This document shows, piece after piece, positions 1 through 6,517 of a DNA stretch of 9,859 nt (position 1 is its first letter; every line of letters begins with the position of its first letter). Origin of the DNA: Acidimicrobiaceae bacterium (GTDB taxonomy: Bacteria; Actinomycetota; Acidimicrobiia; Acidimicrobiales; Palsa-688). The stretch covers positions 1 through 9,859 of the forward strand of contig WQVT01000045.1 of the NCBI GenBank assembly GCA_009785715.1, given 5' to 3'. Below the pieces are notes generated by a model that saw only the letters and a program-made list of their open reading frames with translations, searched no databases and was not told where the DNA came from. Both the position numbers and the translations under genes were made by a program.

Positions 1-174
1 GCACTTCCCGGCCTTGCAGTTCCACCGCACGGCCATGTCGCCTGCGTGCATCGCCTGCACGTGGTGGACGGCGTCGAGGACGACCTCTCCGTCATCGACC
101 GGAACCGTGTAGTCGGTCATCTGACCGCCGTCGGCGTCCCCCCGCCAGAGTCGCAGGGTCAGGTCGTAGCTCAA
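1..174 (-). CDS. sdhB: Succinate dehydrogenase iron-sulfur subunit, N-terminal fragment
   Basis: Only the first 58 codons lie in the window; the gene runs off the left edge. SdhB carries electrons from the SdhA flavin through [2Fe-2S], [4Fe-4S] and [3Fe-4S] clusters to the membrane anchor. Seen: an N-terminal strand (LTLRLWRGD), then VLDAVHHVQ, then RWNCKAGKC, which gives the first two cysteines of the [2Fe-2S] ferredoxin-type site before the edge. The TTG at 174 is preferred as start because a GGAG Shine-Dalgarno sits 8 nt upstream and the residues before the internal ATG (position 120) belong to the expected first beta strand. No other start exists in this frame within the preceding repeat array. 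Third gene of the operon, after sdhC and sdhA, the same order as mycobacterial Rv0249c-Rv0248c-Rv0247c. High confidence in family; start less certain. Confidence 0.9.
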   Translation of the reverse strand, partial: MSYDLTLRLWRGDADGGQMTDYTVPVDDGEVVLDAVHHVQAMHAGDMAVRWNCKAGKC

Positions 175-224
175 TGTCGCTGCTCCATCAAACGTCCGTG
201 CTCCATCAAACGTCCGTGCTCCAT
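171..224 (-). CDS. Possible 17-codon coupling minigene between sdhA and sdhB
   Basis: This is a reading frame of 17 codons plus stop, MEHGRLMEHGRLMEQRH, built entirely from the 18-bp tandem repeats. Its ATG shares the last base of the sdhA stop (TGATG), and its TGA overlaps the sdhB TTG start (TTGA). Ribosomes leaving sdhA could therefore re-initiate, cross the repeat and re-initiate again at sdhB. The 18-bp unit equals six codons, so copy-number changes would keep the frame. No family is recognised, and the peptide itself may have no function. A plain untranslated spacer carrying the sdhB ribosome binding site explains the data almost as well. Confidence 0.25.
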   Translation of the reverse strand: MEHGRLMEHGRLMEQRH

Positions 225-226
225 CA
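173..226 (-). repeat. Three 18-bp tandem repeats at the sdhA-sdhB junction
   Basis: On the plus strand the unit is aacgtccgtgctccatca. Two perfect copies lie at 191-208 and 209-226, and a third at 173-190 differs at three positions. On the coding strand each copy carries TGATGGAG, so the array duplicates a GGAG ribosome-binding sequence and an ATG. The first copy overlaps the sdhA stop and the last ends at the sdhB start codon. The array supplies the whole gap between two subunit genes that are normally tightly coupled. Confidence 0.95.
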
Positions 227-2026
227 GTGCTCTTCCTCCAGCAGGGCTGCCAGTTCGGGGGGTGGGACCGGCAGTGGTTGCTCCTTCACCGCCACCGCAT
301 CGCCGTCGTAGGAGACGATGAGGTTGCGCTTCCCCCAGTAGTCGTAATCGGTCATCGGGTAGTCGCCCCGGGTGTGGCCGCCACGGCTCTCCTTCCGGAG
401 CAGGGCCGCCTGGGCGACCGCCTCGGAGACGAGGAGCATGTTGCGAAGATCGATCGAGAGGTGCCAGGCCGGGTTGTACTGCCGGTGCCCGTCGATGCTC
501 ATGTGCGCCATGCGCTCCTTCAGCGAGGCGAGCTTCTCCATGGCCTCCTTGATCTCGGCCTCGACCCGGATGATGCCGACCAGGTCCTGCATCACGTCCT
601 GGAGCTCGTGCTGGATGGTGTAGGGGTTCTCGCCGCCTTCGACGCTGAAGGGAGCGAGGGCGCCGGTCTCGGCTGCCTGCACGTCCTCTTCGTGAATCTT
701 CGGTCGGTTGTCCCCCAGGTTCTGGGCGTGGGCAGCGGCGTGGTCGCCGGCCCGCTTCCCGAAGACGAGAAGGTCCGAGAGGGAGTTGCCGCCGAGGCGG
801 TTGGCCCCGTGCATGCCGCCGGCCACCTCGCCCGCAGCGAAGAGCCCGGAGACGATGGACTCCTCGGTGTCAGGGTCGACCTCGACACCACCCATCACGT
901 AGTGGCAGGTCGGTCCGATCTCCATCGCCTCTTTGGTGATGTCGACCTCGGCCAGCTCCATGAACTGGTGGTACATCGAGGGCAGGCGGCGCTGGATGTA
1001 CTCGGCGCTTCGACGGGTGGCGATGTCGAGGTAGACGCCGCCGTGGGGCGAACCCCGGCCTTCCTTGATCTCGTTGTTGATCGCCCGGGCCACCTCGTCA
1101 CGGGGGAGCAACTCGGGGGGGCGCCGGTTGTTGCGTTTGTCGTCGTACCAGCGGTCGGCTTCCTCTTCGGTGTCGGCCGTCTCGGCTTTGAAGAACTCCG
1201 GGATGTAGTCGAACATGAAACGCCGGCCCTCGGAGTTGCGCAGAACGCCGCCGTCGCCACGCACACCTTCGGTGACGAGGATGCCCCGAACCGATGGGGG
1301 CCAGACCATCCCGGTGGGGTGGAATTGGACGAACTCCATGTTCACGAGGGTCGCCCCGGACCGCAGCGCCAAGGCGTGCCCGTCGCCGGTGTACTCCCAG
1401 GAGTTCGACGTCACCTTCCACGACTTCCCGATTCCCCCGGTGGCAAGGACCACCGACGGCGCCTCGAACACCACGAATCGACCCAGTTCCCGGTCGTAGC
1501 CGAAGGCGCCGGCGATCCGATCACCGTCTTTGAGCAGCGTGGTGACGGTGTGCTCCATAAAGACGTCGATGCCGAGCTGCACGAGCCGCTGCTGCAGGGT
1601 CCGAATGATCTCGAGGCCGGTCCGGTCGCCGACGTGCGCCAGCCTGGCGTAACGGTGACCCCCGAAGTCCCGCTGGGAGATGAGCCCATCCGGGGTCCGG
1701 TCGAACAGGGCCCCCCATTGCTCCAGCTCCCACACCCGATCCGGAGCCTCCTTGGCGTGAAGCTCGGCCATCCGGTAGTGGTTCAGCAGCTTGCCGCCTC
1801 GCATCGTGTCACGGAAGTGGACCTGCCAGTTGTCCTCCTTCCAGACGTTGCCCATCGCCGCGGCCACCCCGCCCTCGGCCATGACCGTGTGGGCCTTGCC
1901 GAGCAGGCTCTTGCAGATCACCGCCGTTCGGGCACCGGCATCGTGGGCGGCAATGGCGGCGCGTAGTCCGGACCCGCCGGCCCCGATGACCAGGACATCG
2001 TAGGAATGGGTGTCGAGATCAGGCAC
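224..2026 (-). CDS. sdhA: Succinate dehydrogenase flavoprotein subunit (Sdh1 type)
   Basis: This is the catalytic FAD subunit of complex II. It oxidises succinate to fumarate (or the reverse) on the cytoplasmic side of the membrane and passes electrons to SdhB. Seen in the 600-residue product: dinucleotide-binding GAGGSG at about 15-20; KAHTVMAEGG with His46 at the covalent-FAD position; FHPTGM near 235; TEGVRGDGG with Arg256; CHYVMGG with His375; HGANRLGGNS with Arg410. These are the substrate and proton-transfer residues of the SdhA/FrdA family. The GTG at 2026 is preferred: GGGAGG lies 8 nt upstream and TAGTG overlaps the sdhC stop. A GTG at 2035 would add three residues but abuts the Shine-Dalgarno. 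The sequence resembles mycobacterial SdhA1 (Rv0248c). Motifs cannot decide between succinate oxidation and fumarate reduction, but the anchor type favours succinate dehydrogenase. Confidence 0.95.
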   Translation of the reverse strand: MPDLDTHSYDVLVIGAGGSGLRAAIAAHDAGARTAVICKSLLGKAHTVMAEGGVAAAMGNVWKEDNWQVHFRDTMRGGKLLNHYRMAELHAKEAPDRVWELEQWGALFDRTPDGLISQRDFGGHRYARLAHVGDRTGLEIIRTLQQRLVQLGIDVFMEHTVTTLLKDGDRIAGAFGYDRELGRFVVFEAPSVVLATGGIGKSWKVTSNSWEYTGDGHALALRSGATLVNMEFVQFHPTGMVWPPSVRGILVTEGVRGDGGVLRNSEGRRFMFDYIPEFFKAETADTEEEADRWYDDKRNNRRPPELLPRDEVARAINNEIKEGRGSPHGGVYLDIATRRSAEYIQRRLPSMYHQFMELAEVDITKEAMEIGPTCHYVMGGVEVDPDTEESIVSGLFAAGEVAGGMHGANRLGGNSLSDLLVFGKRAGDHAAAHAQNLGDNRPKIHEEDVQAAETGALAPFSVEGGENPYTIQHELQDVMQDLVGIIRVEAEIKEAMEKLASLKERMAHMSIDGHRQYNPAWHLSIDLRNMLLVSEAVAQAALLRKESRGGHTRGDYPMTDYDYWGKRNLIVSYDGDAVAVKEQPLPVPPPELAALLEEEH

Positions 2027-2865
2027 TAGATCCACCTCCCGTTACCGAGCCATCCCGCTGCCGCCAGCCGGACATAGAGATCTGTCAGGCCGACGAAGAT
2101 GAGGCTGGCCCAGGCCAGCTGCATATGTCGTTGGTTGAGCTTGGAGACCACGCCCCATGCCCAGAATCGCACCGGATGCTTCGAGAAGTGCTTCAGCCGG
2201 CCGCCGACGATGTGGCGGCAGGAGTGGCACGACGCGGAGTACAGCCACAACAACGCCGCGTTGACGAGGAGCACGAAGCTCCCGAGGCCGACGTGGCCAC
2301 CCCCGATCGCCGGGGACCGCGACGTTACGAACGCCACGACGGCGTCGTAGGTCAGAATCACGTTGAACACCAGGCCGGCGTAGAAGAAATACCGGTGGAT
2401 GTTCTGGAAGATCAGCGGGAACCGCGTCTCACCCGTATACCGCTTGTGAGGCTCCGCAACCGCGCAACCGGGCGGGGACTGCCAGAAGGCCCGGTAGTAG
2501 GCCCGTCGGTAGTAGTAGCAGGTGAGTCGGAAGCCGAGGGGGAAGATAAGGATCAGGATCGCCGGTGAGATTGGCCACCAGGTCCCGATGATCCCGAGGT
2601 TCGGGACGTGGATCCCGTGCATGGCCCCGGCCCGGGCGTGGTTGCAGACGCTGGCGATGCAGGGCGAGTAGAAGGGCGAGATGTAGGGCTTCACGTAGTA
2701 GTTGGCGTTCTGGAACGCCGCGAATGTCGCGTAGCCGATGAACAGCAACAGCACCGCCGCGGAGATCGTCGGCGAGACCCACCAACGATCCCGTCGAAGG
2801 GTCCGCGCCGAGATGGCGGCGCGACCCGCCGTTGGTCTGGGGGGTGCCGCTGCTGGTGCTGCCAT
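2026..2865 (-). CDS. sdhC: Succinate dehydrogenase membrane anchor, five-helix Sdh1 type
   Basis: This 279-residue integral membrane protein should anchor SdhA and SdhB and hold the quinone site and any haem. Hydrophobic segments are visible at about 35-51, 95-115, 156-180, 191-212 and 248-268. The stretches GFRLTCYYYRRAYYR, CAVAEPHKRYTGETRFPL and NIHRYFFY are as I recall them for mycobacterial Rv0249c (about 273 residues), which also precedes sdhA. Candidate haem-ligand histidines near membrane segments include His157, His191 and those around CHSCRH (about 213-218). The cysteines in YSPCIASVC (about 67-74) lie in the loop after helix 1. The ATG at 2865 follows an AAGGG-type ribosome binding sequence. 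First gene of the operon; its TAG overlaps the sdhA GTG. The Ala/Pro-rich N-terminus (1-20) is probably cytoplasmic and disordered. Confidence 0.9.
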   Translation of the reverse strand: MAAPAAAPPRPTAGRAAISARTLRRDRWWVSPTISAAVLLLFIGYATFAAFQNANYYVKPYISPFYSPCIASVCNHARAGAMHGIHVPNLGIIGTWWPISPAILILIFPLGFRLTCYYYRRAYYRAFWQSPPGCAVAEPHKRYTGETRFPLIFQNIHRYFFYAGLVFNVILTYDAVVAFVTSRSPAIGGGHVGLGSFVLLVNAALLWLYSASCHSCRHIVGGRLKHFSKHPVRFWAWGVVSKLNQRHMQLAWASLIFVGLTDLYVRLAAAGWLGNGRWI

Positions 2866-2908
2866 CGTTCCGTCCCTTCTCCCGGCGACTCAACCGGGCA
2901 ACTTGTTA

Positions 2909-2937
2909 ACCGTACGCTCATCTCCCCTAAAGGAGAA
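2909..2937 (-). promoter_or_regulatory. Weak candidate promoter for the sdh operon
   Basis: On the minus strand a TACGGT (-10-like, 2914-2909) lies 17 bp after TTCTCC (a poor -35, 2937-2932), upstream of sdhC. The spacer overlaps a short inverted repeat, TCTCC-CCTAAA-GGAGA (2921-2936), which could be a regulator site. The spacing is right but the -35 match is weak, so this is only a candidate. Confidence 0.25.
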
Positions 2938-2966
2938 GGGCCTCTTCACTCTGGTCTGTAGAGCTA

Positions 2967-2985
2967 TTGGCTATCGACGGGCTAA
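2967..2985. promoter_or_regulatory. Possible LysR-type operator upstream of lysR
   Basis: TTGGC and GCTAA form an imperfect dyad (4 of 5 pairs) separated by 9 bp, just before the lysR start. LysR proteins commonly bind partial dyads with T/A ends and autoregulate. The match is weak and could be chance. Confidence 0.2.
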
Positions 2986-2990
2986 GCTGA

Positions 2991-3932
2991 GTGAACGTGC
3001 AACTTCATCAGCTTCGCTACATGGTCAGTGTCGCTGACGAGGGAGGATTCACACGGGCGGCGGCGCAGCTGCGAGTTGCCCAGCCCTCTGTCAGCGCTGC
3101 CGTGCGTGCGCTCGAGCGTGAACTTGGTATCGAGCTGTTCCACCGATCCGGCGGTGAGGTCACTCCCACGCCGGCAGGCGAAGCCCTGCTCCCCTGGGCC
3201 CGTCAGGTGCTGGCCGATTGCGAGGCCGGGCGGGCAGCGGTGGGTGACCTCATGGGCCTTCGCCGGGGAAGGCTGTCGCTCGGTGCGACGCCGACCCTGA
3301 CCACCGAACTGCTCGCCCCGATCCTCGCCGACTTTCACCGTCGTTACCCCCACCTGGAGCTCTCCCTGCGGGAGGAGGGCTCCGGCCGTCTCGTGACCGC
3401 GCTCGAACGGGGGGAACTGGATCTGGCGGTGGTCGTCCTGCCCGTCGAGCGATCGTGGGTGCGGACCGAGCCGCTGGTCGAGGAGGAATTGGTCTTGGCG
3501 GTACCGCCGGGACACCCCCTCGCCGAGCGGAACTCAGTCAGCATCAACGACCTCGAGGACCTGCCCCTGGTCATGTTCCGAGAGGGCTACGACCTGCGGG
3601 AATCGACCGTCTCGGTGTGTCGCGAGGCCGGCTTCACACCGACGTTTTCGGTCGAGGGCCCGGAAATGGACGGCGCCCTCGCCCTCACGGCCGCCGGTCT
3701 CGGAGCCACCGTCGTCCCGGTCTCGGTGATCGACGTCGGCGGACCCCTCATCGGCGTGCCATTCCACGACGTGGCCCTCCGCCGCACGATCGGGCTCGCG
3801 TACCGTCAGGACCGCCGGCTCCCACCTGCGGCTCGAGCCTTCGCCGACACGCTTCGGGAGCAGGTCGCGAGGCCGACACCGGTTTCGCCACGAGGAGCGA
3901 GTCTTCCCGAAGCACTGGGGCCGGCCGTCTGA
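2991..3932 (+). CDS. LysR-type transcriptional regulator
   Basis: This 313-residue protein has the LysR layout: an N-terminal winged helix-turn-helix at about 1-60 (LHQLRYMVSVADEGGFTRAA, then VAQPSVSAAVRALERELG and LFHR), a linker helix, and a two-lobed effector-binding domain from about 90 to 295 starting at GRLSLGATPTL. The length is usual. A single Cys in STVSVCREAGF (about residue 210) and no second partner nearby argue against an OxyR-type disulfide switch; the effector is unknown. The GTG start at 2991 has no clear Shine-Dalgarno, and TAAGCT at 2983-2988 sits very close, so translation may be leaderless; an in-frame GTG at 2997 is an alternative. It is divergent from sdhC, and LysR proteins often control the divergent neighbour, so the sdh operon is the first target to suspect. 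Confidence 0.9.
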   Translation: MNVQLHQLRYMVSVADEGGFTRAAAQLRVAQPSVSAAVRALERELGIELFHRSGGEVTPTPAGEALLPWARQVLADCEAGRAAVGDLMGLRRGRLSLGATPTLTTELLAPILADFHRRYPHLELSLREEGSGRLVTALERGELDLAVVVLPVERSWVRTEPLVEEELVLAVPPGHPLAERNSVSINDLEDLPLVMFREGYDLRESTVSVCREAGFTPTFSVEGPEMDGALALTAAGLGATVVPVSVIDVGGPLIGVPFHDVALRRTIGLAYRQDRRLPPAARAFADTLREQVARPTPVSPRGASLPEALGPAV

Positions 3933-3936
3933 CGAA

Positions 3937-3957
3937 CGCGGCGGGCTGCCCGCTGCG
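3937..3957. terminator. GC-rich hairpin between convergent lysR and HNH gene
   Basis: CGCGGCGG and CCGCTGCG can pair (eight pairs with one G-T) around a 5-nt loop, inside the 32-bp gap between the two stop codons. Neither strand has a following T run, so it is not a textbook intrinsic terminator. Its position suggests a bidirectional transcription end. Confidence 0.35.
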
Positions 3958-3964
3958 GTCTGAG

Positions 3965-5464
3965 TCACTCATCTTCCGCCTGGGCATTCCCGTCGGGCTC
4001 TTTGCAGAAGAGGGCGTCAAGCATGGCGCCCAGGACCCAGGGGGTGAGGCGCGTGCCATCCCACTTGGAGCGACTCGGGTCCGCCGGCGGCAGCGCGAGC
4101 CCTATGCCTGGCTGAAGTGGGCGGACGGGTGGCGCGCTGGTGAGCCGCCGACCGTTTGCCAACGTGAAGATGAACGACCCGTCGGGACAGGCTTCGATCT
4201 GGAACCCGCCCTCGTGGTGACGGTGATGATGGCGGCTGCAGAGGCTGACGAGGTTGTCCAGGCGCGTGTGGCCACCGTGGATCCAGTGGCGGACGTGGTG
4301 GGCCTGCACCGACCTTGCGCTGCAGCCGGGAAAGCGACACCCGCCGTCCCGCAACGCCAGCGCCCGACGGAGGGGCCGGCTGATGCGGCGGGTCCGCCGC
4401 CCAATGTCCAGGATCTCTCCCCGACCGTTCACCCTCACCTTGACCGTGGGTTGGTCGCACAACATCTGCTCGATCGTCGAGGGCGCCAGCCCCGGACCGT
4501 CGAGGAGCTGGCATCGTGCACCCTCGAAATCCTCCGCCTTGCCGGCATGTGCATCGCCCTGCGCAACCCGTGGCCCCGGACCGCTCGGCCCGTTCGGGTC
4601 GATGACTCGCGCCTCGATGATCTCCGACGCCGGACCCTCCTGACCCGAGCGGGTCGGATCCGACCCCTCCGTACTCAGGACGGATTCGTCCGCGACGACC
4701 GTGACGAGGTACCGATCCCCATCGTCCGTCGCCTCGTCTGCCGCACGGCGGGCCAGGTCGGCGGCGGCCATCTCCACCAACGCGTCGGCTCGGCGGGCCC
4801 CGGCCGGCTCGACCACGGAGGTCTCGTCGGCGGCATCCGGGGCGGCGGGATCAACCGGGACCACCCGCTCAGAGACCGCGCTGATCAACAACGCCGCCTG
4901 CTCGGGAGGCAGGCGGAACACACCCGTAACCGAACCATCGTCCTCATAGCCCCAACTCAGCGTGCGGCGCCGATCCCGTTCCCGGGCGGTTTGTTCAGCG
5001 GCCGCACGGCAACGCTGATAGGTGGCGGTGACCCGCTCGAGTTGGCTCGCGGTCATGCACGCCGCCCAGTCCGCCAGCATCTCCTCGGTCGCCGGGGTGG
5101 CAACCTTCACCAGCGCCCTGACCTGGGAGTACGAGAGCGCTCCCCTCGAGAAGCGCTCTCGAATCACCGGCAACGTCAACAACGCCGCTGCGGTGCGGCA
5201 ATACTGCGCCGCCGTCACCCGACTGGTTCGGCAGTGCCATGACAGCCACTCGACCATCGATCTGCACTCCCACGCTGCCCACGCTTGCCGGCGGTCGTAC
5301 TCGGCGATCGCCAGCAGGAACAGACACGTTGCCGCAGAGATTCGCGACGCGAACGAGCAGATGTGGTCGGCCAGGCCGTCGTCGTCCACCACCGTGAGGT
5401 CGCCTGGCAGGCGGTCGGAGTCGCCCGTGCGATCGCCATCCGGTTGCATCTCGCCATTTGCCAT
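3965..5464 (-). CDS. DUF222 / HNH endonuclease domain protein (13E12 family)
   Basis: This 499-residue protein has an alpha-helical DUF222 region (about 30-200) and a C-terminal HNH nuclease fold (about 373-420). The HNH part shows CRFPGC (zinc-type cysteines 376 and 381), AHHVRHW, HGGHTRLDNLVSLC and RHHHRHH. His389/390, Asn404 and His412-414 are the expected metal and catalytic positions, so the nuclease looks intact. The middle (about 200-330) is acidic and low in complexity. The family is abundant in Actinobacteria; its biological role is poorly known. Four mycobacterial 13E12 genes are among the LexA-controlled genes, and a LexA box stands upstream here too. The ATG at 5464 is chosen because a likely -10 and the LexA box lie immediately upstream and there is no good ribosome binding site, which suggests a leaderless start. 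A TTG at 5533 would add 23 residues and place the LexA box inside the gene. Confidence 0.9.
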   Translation of the reverse strand: MANGEMQPDGDRTGDSDRLPGDLTVVDDDGLADHICSFASRISAATCLFLLAIAEYDRRQAWAAWECRSMVEWLSWHCRTSRVTAAQYCRTAAALLTLPVIRERFSRGALSYSQVRALVKVATPATEEMLADWAACMTASQLERVTATYQRCRAAAEQTARERDRRRTLSWGYEDDGSVTGVFRLPPEQAALLISAVSERVVPVDPAAPDAADETSVVEPAGARRADALVEMAAADLARRAADEATDDGDRYLVTVVADESVLSTEGSDPTRSGQEGPASEIIEARVIDPNGPSGPGPRVAQGDAHAGKAEDFEGARCQLLDGPGLAPSTIEQMLCDQPTVKVRVNGRGEILDIGRRTRRISRPLRRALALRDGGCRFPGCSARSVQAHHVRHWIHGGHTRLDNLVSLCSRHHHRHHEGGFQIEACPDGSFIFTLANGRRLTSAPPVRPLQPGIGLALPPADPSRSKWDGTRLTPWVLGAMLDALFCKEPDGNAQAEDE

Positions 5465-5472
5465 GGCTCCAT

Positions 5473-5478
5473 GGTATC
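5473..5478 (-). promoter_or_regulatory. Candidate -10 element for the SOS-controlled gene
   Basis: GATACC on the minus strand lies 8 bp before the ATG at 5464, the distance expected for a leaderless transcript starting at the start codon. No convincing -35 is seen. The region also holds a CCATGG-CT-CCATGG inverted repeat (5461-5474) that covers the start codon. Confidence 0.35.
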
Positions 5479-5491
5479 GAACAGATGTTCG
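5478..5491. promoter_or_regulatory. LexA/SOS box upstream of the DUF222-HNH gene
   Basis: CGAAC-AGAT-GTTCG is a perfect match to the Gram-positive/actinobacterial SOS operator core CGAAC-N4-GTTCG, with an extra T on the left flank matching the extended mycobacterial form. It ends 13 bp before the proposed ATG. On the minus strand it directly precedes GATACC (5478-5473), a plausible -10. LexA bound here would block transcription until DNA damage triggers its cleavage. Confidence 0.8.
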
Positions 5492-5574
5492 TAAGGGCGA
5501 GAGATTCCTCGTTCTCAGGCGGATTTTCGCCAACTTGAGACTGGCTCGATACCAAGCGACCCGGAGCGGCGGGG

Positions 5575-5590
5575 CGATTCCGCGGAATCG
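5575..5590. repeat. 16-bp perfect palindrome, copy 1
   Basis: CGATTCCGCGGAATCG is a perfect palindrome in the noncoding stretch between the Clp-N gene and the HNH gene. An identical core recurs 75 bp away (5650-5665). It may be a dimeric regulator site or part of a dispersed extragenic element. Confidence 0.85.
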
Positions 5591-5618
5591 GTCCGCGGTC
5601 CACCGCCCGAGCGAGGTG

Positions 5619-5637
5619 GGTGGCGCCCGGCGCCACC
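5619..5637. terminator. GC-rich hairpin downstream of the Clp-N gene
   Basis: GGTGGCGCC and GGCGCCACC are exact 9-bp inverted arms around a single C. In RNA the innermost pairs would open into a small loop. It lies about 45 bp past the Clp-N stop on the minus strand, between the two identical palindromes. No U tract follows, so termination is only a possibility. Confidence 0.35.
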
Positions 5638-5646
5638 ACCCGGATT

Positions 5647-5668
5647 CATCGATTCCGCGGAATCGATG
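5647..5668. repeat. 22-bp perfect palindrome, copy 2
   Basis: The 16-bp core at 5650-5665 is identical to that at 5575-5590, and here the symmetry extends three further bases on each side. The site starts 13 bp from the Clp-N stop codon. With copy 1 it brackets the hairpin at 5619-5637. Confidence 0.85.
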
Positions 5669-5680
5669 CCGCAGAGCAGT

Positions 5681-6499
5681 TCAGGCAGCGGCTCCGGGGC
5701 CGCCCGCCTTCTTGATGGCGTGCTTGAGCAGGTCGAAGGTCGCGCGCAGTTGATCGGCTGGCATGCCCCTCAGGGCCTCGATCAGGTCGGGATCATCGAT
5801 CGTCGTGGTCGTATCGCCGATCTTGATCTCCAGGGAGCGGGGCCGGCCGTCGCTGGTGTCGTCGACGGGCATCTGAGCCAGTGCGGCGGCGAAGGCCTCC
5901 TCGGTCACGCCGAGCGAAGCCAATGCCTGAGCCCCCTGGCTCCGTGGATCGGCGAGCACCGCGGTGACGAGGTGGCCGGTGGTCATCGGCGTGGTGCCGG
6001 CCAGTCCACGAGCGCGATCCAAGACGTCATCGAGGGCGGTCGACCGGAGCAGCGAAGCCGAGAGTCGTCCGTCAAGGAGCTCGATGACGCGGGTCCGCAA
6101 TTGATCTGCATCGACGCCGAGCGCGGTCTTGACCACGACGAGGTCTTTTTTATCGATGCGCAGGATGCCGAGGAGGATGTGCTCGGTCCCGATGTACTTG
6201 TGGCCCAGACGTAGGGCTTCCCGCAGCGACAGCTCCAGGGTCTTCTTGGCCAGGGGGCTGAACGGGAGCTTGTCCGCCTTGCCGGCGGCTCGGCCCGGGG
6301 AGAGCCCCTCAGCGACACAGGCGCGGGCGGCGTCGACGTCGGCTCCCATCTGGCTGAGTGCGGTGGCCGCCACGCCTCCTGTCTGGAACAGGCCGAGCAG
6401 CAGATGCTCGGGGCTGATGAAGTTGTGGCCCAGCTCACGTGCCTCGTCCTGTGCGATGACGATGGTCCGTCGGGCCCGGTCGGTGAATCGTTCGAACAT
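5681..6499 (-). CDS. Stand-alone Clp N-terminal domain protein (ClpC2-like)
   Basis: This 272-residue protein opens like ClpC (MFERFTDRARRTIVIAQDEA) and carries two Clp-N repeats: about 1-65, with FISPEHLLLGLF, and about 80-143, with YIGTEHILLGIL. A weaker third repeat lies at about 155-210 (ALDDVLDRARGLAG, then GHLVTAVLADP and LASLGV). There is no Walker A/B or AAA+ module, so it cannot unfold proteins itself. In the Clp family this domain binds adaptors, substrates and, in ClpC1, phosphoarginine and antibiotics such as cyclomarin; mycobacterial ClpC2 (about 252 residues) is a known ATPase-less relative. A decoy, adaptor or substrate-binding role is therefore inferred. The last 50 residues (SLEIKIGDTTTTIDD, then a helix ending FDLLKHAIKKAGG) match no family I recognise. 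ATG at 6499 follows GGTGG. It is divergent from a small HTH regulator gene. Confidence 0.85.
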   Translation of the reverse strand: MFERFTDRARRTIVIAQDEARELGHNFISPEHLLLGLFQTGGVAATALSQMGADVDAARACVAEGLSPGRAAGKADKLPFSPLAKKTLELSLREALRLGHKYIGTEHILLGILRIDKKDLVVVKTALGVDADQLRTRVIELLDGRLSASLLRSTALDDVLDRARGLAGTTPMTTGHLVTAVLADPRSQGAQALASLGVTEEAFAAALAQMPVDDTSDGRPRSLEIKIGDTTTTIDDPDLIEALRGMPADQLRATFDLLKHAIKKAGGPGAAA

Positions 6500-6517
6500 G
6501 AGACCACCGTACGACCC

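Noticed and set aside
173..226. Possible CRISPR array or attachment site at the 18-bp repeats
   Set aside because: The repeats are directly adjacent with no spacers and no cas or integrase gene is present; the array is explained as a junction repeat.
46..321. Plus-strand 91-codon frame over sdhB start and the repeats
   Set aside because: It is antisense to sdhB and sdhA; its internal repeats only reflect the 18-bp array.
227..1966. Long plus-strand open frame (579 codons) opposite sdhA
   Set aside because: It is fully antisense to a strongly supported sdhA, is low-complexity (rich in Val, Gly, His, Asp) and shows no family motif; such frames are common opposite high-GC genes.
2921..2936. 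Short inverted repeat TCTCC-CCTAAA-GGAGA as a terminator or riboswitch
   Set aside because: A 5-bp stem in a divergent promoter region has no gene ending there and no U tract; it is kept only as a possible regulator site.
3455..5242. Plus-strand open frame of 595 codons across lysR and the HNH gene
   Set aside because: It overlaps the end of lysR in another frame and is antisense to the DUF222-HNH gene. Its Arg/Pro/Gly-rich product has no recognisable domain.
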